Positions 56,564-64,000 of a stretch of DNA of 64,000 nt are shown one piece after another. Every line of letters starts with the position of its first letter. The stretch's first letter is position 1. The notes below the pieces were generated by a model, which did no database searches, had not been told where the DNA came from, and saw only the letters and a list, made by a program, of their open reading frames with translations. The translations under genes were made by a program, and so were the position numbers. This DNA is from Paramyrothecium sp. XJ0827 (lineage: Eukaryota; Ascomycota; Sordariomycetes; Hypocreales; Stachybotryaceae): NCBI GenBank assembly GCA_020881915.1, contig JAJFPB010000004.1:5084001-5148000 (forward strand). Reading direction: 5' to 3'.

Positions 56564-56683
56564 AGGTTTGCCCCATACAGCATGTATCTTTGCCAGGAGA
56601 AGAAAGTACTGAAATTCGTTCTCTAGAATGCATGATAAAATGTCAATTTATATGTTTGACTCCTTCTTGGACAATCTCCTGGC

Positions 56684-56845
56684 ATGCGAATCATTGAACC
56701 ATTTGTGATGAGTGAGCTGACCCTTGTGGGTCTTGCAGATGCCGCTGTAGGATTCTCGACAAAGTTATCAGAGGGAACTACCCAGTTCGTGTCAGGAGGG
56801 CAGTATTTTCCCCCAGTGTACATCATGGCCAAGCAGGGCGTATAA
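56684..56845 (+). pseudogene. possible C-terminal remnant of an oxidoreductase-like gene
   Basis: 53 codons from ATG 56684 to TAA 56845 with coding-like content: 'ELTLVGLADAAVGFSTKLSE' and 'SGGQYFPPVYIMAKQGV'. It has the look of the end of a Rossmann-type protein rather than random translation, and the upstream frame is closed by TGA. I do not recognise the family with certainty. Confidence 0.25.
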
Positions 56846-57148
56846 CTGCAAAAGGCACTGATGTACTCGGACAATCCTGAAGATTAGTGCAACATGAGAT
56901 ACACTGGTCGGGCTCACAATTCTAACAGGATGGCCCACTTTGGGCTACAAAATAGGTTAGGATCGTGAGTGACAATGTCAATTCTATTTTCTATGTTGTT
57001 GACAAAATCTATAAAAAAAGGAAAAAGCAAAAAGACCTGTCCATAGTACAACCCCTTTTTGTATGGCTTCTTGAAACTCCCAACAAACGCCTGGCAATGC
57101 TCTCTATACCCTTCTAACCACCTAAAACATAAAACAAAAATTCTGCTT

Positions 57149-58285
57149 CTAAGCCGCAGCCTGCAAGAACTCCGGGCTGAATGGGTAGTCATTGTAGCCC
57201 TCCTCCGTGTTTCTTGAGTAGAAGGTACTGCGGTTGTATGCGTTCAACTCAAGGCCGTTCTGGATCCTGAAGACCAGGTCAGGGTTGGCAATGAAGGGAC
57301 GGCCAAACGCAACCAGGACGTTCCACTTTGCGTAGTGGTTGTCAACGGCCAAAGCCGCCGACTCGGCGGTGTAGCCTCCGGCTACGATGACAGGGGACCG
57401 GTTGTCCCACGTCTCAAGGATGAAGTCGAGCGTTCTGTCGTCTTCAACCGATGCGGTGAATAGAGTGGCGGGGTCGCCGATGGCCTCAACGAGGGAGATG
57501 TATGCCAGGGGCTCGGCGACCTTTTTCAGCTGGTCGATGAGGTACAGGTATTGGCCCTTGATGTCGCTCTTGACGGCGCCCTGGAAGTGAGCGAATGGAG
57601 AGAGCCGCAGGCCAACGCGGTGGGCGCCGATGGCTTCGGAGACGGCACGTGTCACCTCGATGATCAGACGGGCACGGTTCTCATGGGATCCTCCCCATCG
57701 GTCGGTTCGCTGATTTACAGCGTCGGAGAGGAACTGGTCAAGGAGGTATCCGTGAGCACCGTGGATCTCGACTCCGTCGCCGCCAGCGGCAACAACCTTC
57801 TTGGCGGTATCGACGTAGCCCTGAATGACGGCCTGGATATCCTCCTCGGTCATTTCCTCCGGTGCGACGGACTTACCATCCAGAGCAACGGCGCTGCTGG
57901 ACTTGTACTTGCCGCCGCGTTGCGTTACGTACTCGGGGTCTGCGGCGCGGCCTTGATCCCATAGCTGCTGGAACCAGAACGAGCCCTTCGCGTGTACGGA
58001 CGCGATGACCTCCTTCCAGGCCTCGACTTGGGCGTCGGTAACGAAGCTGGGGAGGTTCTGGGCACCTTCGGCGCCGGCGGCCACGCCAGTTGCTTCCGAG
58101 ATGATCAGGGTGCCGGGGACCGAGGCACGGTCCGCATAGTGGCGCTTGATGAAGGGCAGTGGCACGTGGTCGTTGTCGTTGCGGAACCGGGTCAGGGGTG
58201 CCATGACGATTCGGTGCTGCAGAGACGCAGTGCCGAGATTTAGCGGCGTGAAGAGCCGAGACGAGCTGAAGGACGAAGCAGTCAT
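57149..58285 (-). CDS. old yellow enzyme family FMN oxidoreductase, 378 aa
   Basis: Single exon. A TIM-barrel ene-reductase of the NADH:flavin oxidoreductase/OYE family: 'RIVMAPLTRFRND' at the start, 'FWFQQLWDQGR' (about 103-113), substrate-binding pair His-175/His-178 with Tyr-180 in 'EIHGAHGYLLDQFLSD', 'TDRWGGSHENRARL' (about 194-207) and FMN phosphate strands 'VIVAGGY' and 'VAFGRPFIANPDL'. Such enzymes reduce activated C=C bonds of enones and nitro compounds with NADPH, in detoxification or secondary metabolism. His/His instead of His/Asn marks the subgroup. Convergent with the Zn(II)2Cys6 regulator; the ABC transporter lies upstream on the same strand. Confidence 0.92.
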   Translation of the reverse strand: MTASSFSSSRLFTPLNLGTASLQHRIVMAPLTRFRNDNDHVPLPFIKRHYADRASVPGTLIISEATGVAAGAEGAQNLPSFVTDAQVEAWKEVIASVHAKGSFWFQQLWDQGRAADPEYVTQRGGKYKSSSAVALDGKSVAPEEMTEEDIQAVIQGYVDTAKKVVAAGGDGVEIHGAHGYLLDQFLSDAVNQRTDRWGGSHENRARLIIEVTRAVSEAIGAHRVGLRLSPFAHFQGAVKSDIKGQYLYLIDQLKKVAEPLAYISLVEAIGDPATLFTASVEDDRTLDFILETWDNRSPVIVAGGYTAESAALAVDNHYAKWNVLVAFGRPFIANPDLVFRIQNGLELNAYNRSTFYSRNTEEGYNDYPFSPEFLQAAA

Positions 58286-58923
58286 GATTGGAGGATGGAT
58301 GTCAAATTTGTCGAGTTAGGTAGGCAATGAATTGATTGAAAGGAATCGCTCAGGCACAAGATGTAAGTTGTTACTGTGTAAGTGGACTGAACACCTGAGG
58401 CAATCGAAAGGCCATGGCTGCTTGCAACTTATTATACTCGGTTCCATATTGTAGGGTAGCGCTTTGATTCAGACAATTATTAATCTAGCGTCATTCCAGC
58501 TTGGTAATATGGTGCCGTCCAGTCTGGGACCCACGAATCCCGAGGAATTTCCGCATCGCCATGGCGTCGTCGAGGGCCCCACCTTGGCGTTGCATCACCA
58601 AGGTGACTGGCTGGAGGAGCAACAGGACATTAGTCATGGACCAGCCATGACTAAATGCAATGGTGTGAAAACCTTTTCCCCGTGGTGCTCAATGCCACAG
58701 GGAGGGAGCCATGACCTCCCCGCCTTAACTGAGGGTTATTACCGCATTCGGTGGATGTCTGGAGGCTTCTCACGACTCGACCAATCAACGGCTTCAAGCT
58801 TAGAAATCAGAGAACAATGTGATTCTTTTCGTAATTCACCGGAACAATGCTTGTTTTATTAGATAGTTACTTTAGCTACACGATGTCGCGACATTTCGCT
58901 GACTACGATCCTAGTATTACGTA
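58286..58923. other. promoter of the oxidoreductase and 3' flank of the ABC gene
   Basis: 640 bp, no coding signal; includes short frames only. Confidence 0.6.
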
Positions 58924-61900
58924 TCACTGATTGAGTGCTTGGGATTGAACCTGGCACAAGTTAGCAAAAAGAAGCCATCACCACATTCAAAGACGGGAAA
59001 TTGGCAACTAACCATGTGCGCGTACAGCCCCCTTTGCGCAACCAGGTTGGCATGGTTGCCCTGCTCCATTACCTTTCCATCTCCCATCACGAAGATGACA
59101 TCTGCGTTTCGGACCGTGGCAAGCCGGTGAGCAACGACTATCATGGTCGTTGACCCCTTCATCTCCTCAAATACGGCCTGTACTGCCCGCTCCGTCTCGC
59201 TATCGAGGGCGCTGGTTGCCTCATCCAGCAGGACTAGCGACGGGTGACGGATCAGGGCTCGCGCGATCGAGATGCGCTGCTTCTGCCCTCCCGAGAGCGT
59301 CACTCCGCGCGGCCCAATCTCTGTGTCGTACCCTTCCGGAAGTGACACAACGTACTCGTGGATACCTGCGTCCCTGCATGCCTGGTGGATTTCCTCTTCG
59401 TCCACGAACGTTTCATCGGGGACACCCAGGAGGATGTTGTCGCGAATGGATCCGCTGAACAAACACGGCTCCTGCGCGACTAGCGAGATGCTGGCCCGAT
59501 AAGCTGCCAGGTTAGTGTTGGATATTTCAACTCCATTGCGAGCGAGGCGACCGCTCTCCGCAGCGTAGAATCGTTCTAGGAGAGAGATGATTGTTGTTTT
59601 GCCCGAACCTAGCTTGGGGTCAGTCTGGCTGGTAATATTTGTTTGATAAGGCCAAAAACTTGCCTGACGGTCCGACAATGGCAACAAATTGACCCTTTTT
59701 GACCTACAAACAACAAGTCAGTACTTCGTGTTACATAATAAAAGCTTGGTTTGGGCAAGCGATCATCACCTCTAAGTCCAAGCCCTTCAGAACTGGGTTT
59801 GGTCGTCCTGGGTAACTGAACCAGACGTTCTTGAAATTGACCTCAACTCGCTTCTCAACCTCTGCTTCGGGACTATCCAGAGACATTCTTTGTCCCAAAG
59901 CTTTGCTTTCATTGCCGTCTTCGTCATCTCGGATTTGAATGACACGTTCAGCGGCAGCTCTTGCTGTTGCGATATCTATGCCTGTTAGGACACTCCCATG
60001 ATGAGGAACGCACTGGTTTCCACTCACTGGACGCAAAGCTTAGCCACTGTCCTGCATTTAAACCACCCTTTGCCGGAGCCTGTTAGTAAAGGCTCCTCTT
60101 CCACGTGCACGAACTTACCTGTATAACTGCAATGTACACAACCACTAGCCAATGTCAGCTTACGGACCGCAAGTAGCCTGGAGTATTGTCATACTATATT
60201 GGAAAGGCGAATATTCATGGCTCGCGAGCAGTTGGCCGCCGTACCTGTGACTGATCAATATCACGAGCAATGGGAGTTTGGTTTGATGGAAGTACCAGAG
60301 GACGAAGCCCATGCAAAGCAGTGAAATATTTTCGCAGAGTGAAAATAACATGACAGGGAGGAACAAATCGACAGTAGCTCCTCGGACATGGGTCCGCAGA
60401 AGGGTCCGGTATCGTTGGTAGATTTGATCCTCCATGGTCAGGCTGGAAACGGTGCGGATGGCTGTGATGCTCTCTGAAGCGAACTTGGCACTCTCAGCGA
60501 ACACCGCGTTGCTCTTGGATTCTATCCTGGTTTCAAGCTTCACCCGGTAGAACATGGCGGCGATAATGACGGGCACGGAGGTACCGATAGCCACCGCCGC
60601 CAACTTCCACCCGAAGATGAAGGCGATGATGACGCAGCCTAGGAGACTAAAGAATGAGACAAGAATAGAGGCCATGTTCGTGCCTAGCAGCTGATGCAGC
60701 TGGGTAGGATCGGTGGCCAGTTGCGCCGAGAGGGTCCCAACGGCATGTTCGTCAAAGAAGGCCGCCGGCTTGTTCATGATGTTGGTAAACAACTCTTTCC
60801 GATAATGCCGCATGATGTGCTACCAAAGTTTGTAAGTTTTATCCGACCTTCGAATTTCAAAGTCACTTACGAATCCAAGATTTGCCGTCGCCCAAGCGAG
60901 GATTGCATAGCAGATGCCCACCCCCAAAGCAAGATAGAAAAAAGCTAAGCACCACCCGTTTACGATTGCGGGCAGTTCAGGGCTCAGGAATGAGAAGAGG
61001 GCCACGAGATTCGAGAAGATGTACGCTTGCAGTGGAGTGCTTGCTGCGTCATGAGGAGTTTAGCAGATGGCCCGATGTTAAAACTCGGGAGGACAGGACT
61101 TACCACCAGTGCCCAATGCTGCACACAATATGAGGACGTAGAGCATAAACTTGAATCTTTGCTCATAAAGCAAAACACCGAACGGACCCAGCCGTCCCTT
61201 CTTCTCCTCCACGGTCTGTATTTGGTTCTCTTGTAGGAGATTGCGCGTGTCGTCGAAACTGCTTCTGCCGCTGGACACTCCTGGGCTGCCCGGCTCGTCT
61301 TCGTCAGGAGTGGCCTCATAAGAAGTTTCTTCCTTCTGGTTGAAGAAAAATGCGTTTTCGCTGTCCATCCGGAGAGGGACACCCTTCTCCTCGAAAACCT
61401 CCGACATGTTATCACCTCGAGATTGACTATCATTAGATGTATCCACAGAGAGCTGCTGCATCGTAGCGAGCGAGTAGTATCGGCCCTCAGTTTGCGCCAT
61501 GAGCTCCTGATGGGTGCCTTGCTGAATGACTTGCCCGTTTTGCAGGACAACGATACTATCCGCTTTCTGGATTGTGCCAAGGCGGTGCGCAATCACAATA
61601 GTGGTGCGGCCTCGCGAAGCTTGATCGAGTGCGGCCTGGACAATCTGCTCGCTGCGGACGTCGATGGCGGACGTAGCTTCATCTAGAATGAGGATGTTTG
61701 GCTTCTTGACGATAGCGCGCGCGATGGCTAAACGCTGCCGTTGGCCACCGCTGAGTTTCATACCAAACTCGCCAACCGAGGTTTCGTACCTCTACAACAC
61801 GAGTGTAGTGGTTAGCATGATGTAGCCATGAAATGGATGCAAAAAGGGAATATAGCTCACCTTTGGGAGGTCTAATATGAACTCGTGCGCATATGCGTCT

Positions 61901-63963
61901 TTGCAGGCTTGTTCGACCAATGCCCTCTTGACGTGGTCGTCTGCGTGCTCCCACCCTGTCCCTATGAGACCAGTTGCCACGTTGCTATAGACTGTTGTGT
62001 CGAAAAGAAGGCTTTCTTGTTGAACCAGTCCCACTTGGCTTCGCCACCATTTGAGGTCTATGTCAGTCAACTTCGTCCCAGAGACTGATACCTGTCCATT
62101 TCTCAGCCAAAGTACCTGTGTTTTAAATTAGCATTGATCCCGTTCTCAGGATGAAACTCGCTATCAGGGCTTGTGGCTTACCAAAGGATTTGTGACTGGA
62201 TCGCCGTTGAATTCATACCACCTTTGTAGAATTGCAACAAGAGTGCTCTTGCCCGACCCCGAGGGACCAACAATGGCAGTGACTTTCCCCGCTGGGATAC
62301 GTAGATTGAGGTTGTCGAGAACCTTGATCTCGGGACGAGATGGATATATGAAATTGACATTCTCGAATAAGAGATCGCCGTCCGCAGACACCTGAGGCGG
62401 CATGCAGGTGCCATAAGTGGTCTTAGGAGCGTCGATGATGGTGTGGAAAATTGCACAGGCATCGGCGGCTTGGGATGCAGCAGCCACGGGGGCGCTGACC
62501 TGACTTATGGAGCTGGCCATGATCATCATGCAGAGCAGTACCCTAAGCAAGCGGAATATGTCAGCGACTTTCACGTAGAAAGAGAACAGATTTCCGATAT
62601 ACTCACACAATCAATGACTCCGAGCTCGTAATCATGGTCCCTATGTACATCTGGAATGCTACCCAGAAAGCCAACGCGAACGTGCTATTGGTTGCAATCA
62701 GTTAGGCGCTCATCATGCTGCTCTCACTCTGGCTTGTGTTGAGTGCTTCAGTAAGGCACCAGGGACTTACGCATATACACAAAAGAATACTGGAGAATGT
62801 GTCAGCTCTGGAGAATGTTCGTTGAAATGCAGCTACAGGAAGGTCACTCACCCAACCCGTGCTGACTCGCAAACAAACGGGCCATTCTCACGCCATTTTG
62901 CCGTCCCTTTTCGACTAAAGCTGAGTGTCTGTCAATCATTTTTTGCTCAGCACCACACGCTGCCACCATACGGGCTGACGCGAACGCCTCGGTAGCAACA
63001 GAAGAGGTGCTGACGTTGTTCTCGTGAAGTTCAGACATCTGGATGTTGATGAGAGGCGTGGTGAAGACGTAGACTAAACCAATAGATACTAATCCAACTA
63101 TCGTCGCGCATGTCAGCAGGAAGTTGTCGTGTAAGGCGATGATGAGGGCTGCGATGACGCTCATGATGCTGGTAAAAATCGATGCTAGCTTCTCGGATAT
63201 TCCCATTTGCAAATTACTGGCCGTTATTGTGATGATAGCTGCCGTCTGACCTGGAGGCAGCATGTCCAAAGTCGAAATCGGCATCATGAATAGACTCTCC
63301 AGATACTTTAGTCGAATAGCAGCCGAGATTCTCATGCTTATCGCTCGGAAGCCAAGCTGGCCGTGGTTTAGTAATGATTGACATGTAAGGAGAATATTAG
63401 GACACTGACATTGGAGATGTAATGGAGACATATGCGCGTGAGGAAAAGATACGCAATATACAGACTGAGATGGGTCAGCAGTTGCCCATGTCTCACTCAC
63501 TCCTTGAGTCCAATCATCAAAAACAGGGTGGTCAACTTACACGCATTGATTGACACTACGAATGAACTCTTCCCTCGATTCTTTCGAGTCCTGCTTGAAA
63601 AAATCGGTAAAGTCGCCAACGAGCGTGCCTTGAGGCGTATTAATAACACGATCCAGGAATGTGAGTTTTGTATATTGCGTTGAGGGGCATATATACCAAA
63701 AAGGACCACCATCAAAGGCATCGTCAAGCCCGCACCCAAGGCTGCGATGAACGACACGGATAAAACTAGTTTCTCGAGCCATGATGCATACGTGAAGATG
63801 CGCTACGCAACCGGGTATCAGCGAGATGTCTCTTGGTTCCTGGCGAAATGCATACCATGAAATTGCGAAGGGTCAGGACATGTTTAGGGGAGATGCCTGA
63901 TGGTTTAGACGCCGCCTCTGTGCCTGAACCATCGTGGCCAGACTGTGCATTGGAGCTGTCCAT
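58924..63963 (-). CDS. ABCB-type full multidrug transporter, 1315 aa, 19 exons
   Basis: Exons from ATG 63963: 63963-63856, 63802-63697, 63628-63541, 63464-63410, 63356-62852, 62789-62771, 62684-62607, 62542-62182, 62115-61861, 61791-61104, 61043-60871, 60819-60296, 60244-60164, 60126-60119, 60051-60028, 59981-59770, 59703-59664, 59608-59013, 58950-58924. They give an unbroken 1315-codon frame of (TMD-NBD)x2 layout. NBD1 has Walker [10 protein letters not shown] (about 412-420), signature LSGGQ (about 538), Walker B '[12 protein letters not shown]' and H-loop 'VIAHRLG'. NBD2 has GPSGSGKTT (about 1106), LSGGQ, '[12 protein letters not shown]' and 'VVAHRLA'. Unusual are a 19-nt exon, an 8-nt exon after a 37-nt intron (least certain part), a 51-nt stop-free intron, and a GC-AG intron inside the second Walker A. 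It is an exporter of hydrophobic drugs, peptides or metabolites at the plasma membrane. Confidence 0.88.
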
Positions 63964-64000
63964 TGCAGCATCTGGTGATGGTCTGCTGGCGATGTGAGGT

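Overview
This window looks like nuclear DNA of a filamentous ascomycete, probably a Sordariomycete. The evidence is many short (about 46-90 nt) GT-AG introns, fungal-only families (Zn(II)2Cys6 regulators, a HET-domain protein, DUF3237 and DUF5695 proteins), small secreted proteins, and a 16.6 kb AT-saturated block of dead retrotransposons with the signature of repeat-induced point mutation (RIP). Two compartments are sharply separated: gene-bearing DNA of ordinary composition (1-33.8 kb and 50.4-64 kb) and the RIP block (about 33.9-50.4 kb), which has no usable open frame.

Left arm. A LURP-one-like gene runs off the left edge. It is followed by a small secreted protein, an uncharacterised fungal protein, a large secreted DUF5695 protein, a formaldehyde-dehydrogenase-like gene with a nonsense codon at position 6, a 5'-truncated SRPBCC remnant, an uncharacterised Ala/Gly-rich protein, a six-cysteine secreted peptide split by an intron, a 1107-aa intronless protein, a peptidylarginine-deiminase-like protein that has lost most of its catalytic residues, and a DUF3237 secreted protein. 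A TauD-type dioxygenase and a Dal5-type permease then diverge from a 1.3 kb spacer carrying two perfect matches to the fungal sulfur regulator consensus. This looks like a small sulfonate-sulfur utilisation unit. Two secreted alpha/beta-hydrolase-fold esterases close the arm.

RIP block. Target-site duplications (TSDs) and matching LTR lengths allow the block to be unpacked. A solo LTR (TSD TCCGA/TCTGA) sits inside the zinc-cluster exon of a Zn(II)2Cys6 regulator gene. An 8.1 kb Gypsy-type element (605-bp LTRs, TSD CTACT) lies next to it. A 445-bp TRIM-like element (102-bp LTRs, TSD CTATA) landed in the Gypsy element, and a 6.7 kb Copia-type element (177-bp LTRs, TSD GGCAC) landed in the right LTR of the TRIM. 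The order of insertion follows directly.

Right arm. A HET-domain protein abuts the RIP block. After a 2.4 kb gene-free stretch come a Zn(II)2Cys6 regulator, an old-yellow-enzyme oxidoreductase and a complete 19-exon ABCB-type multidrug transporter, a plausible detoxification neighbourhood. Splice sites were inferred by eye from frame, consensus and remembered family sequence. No search or RNA evidence was available.
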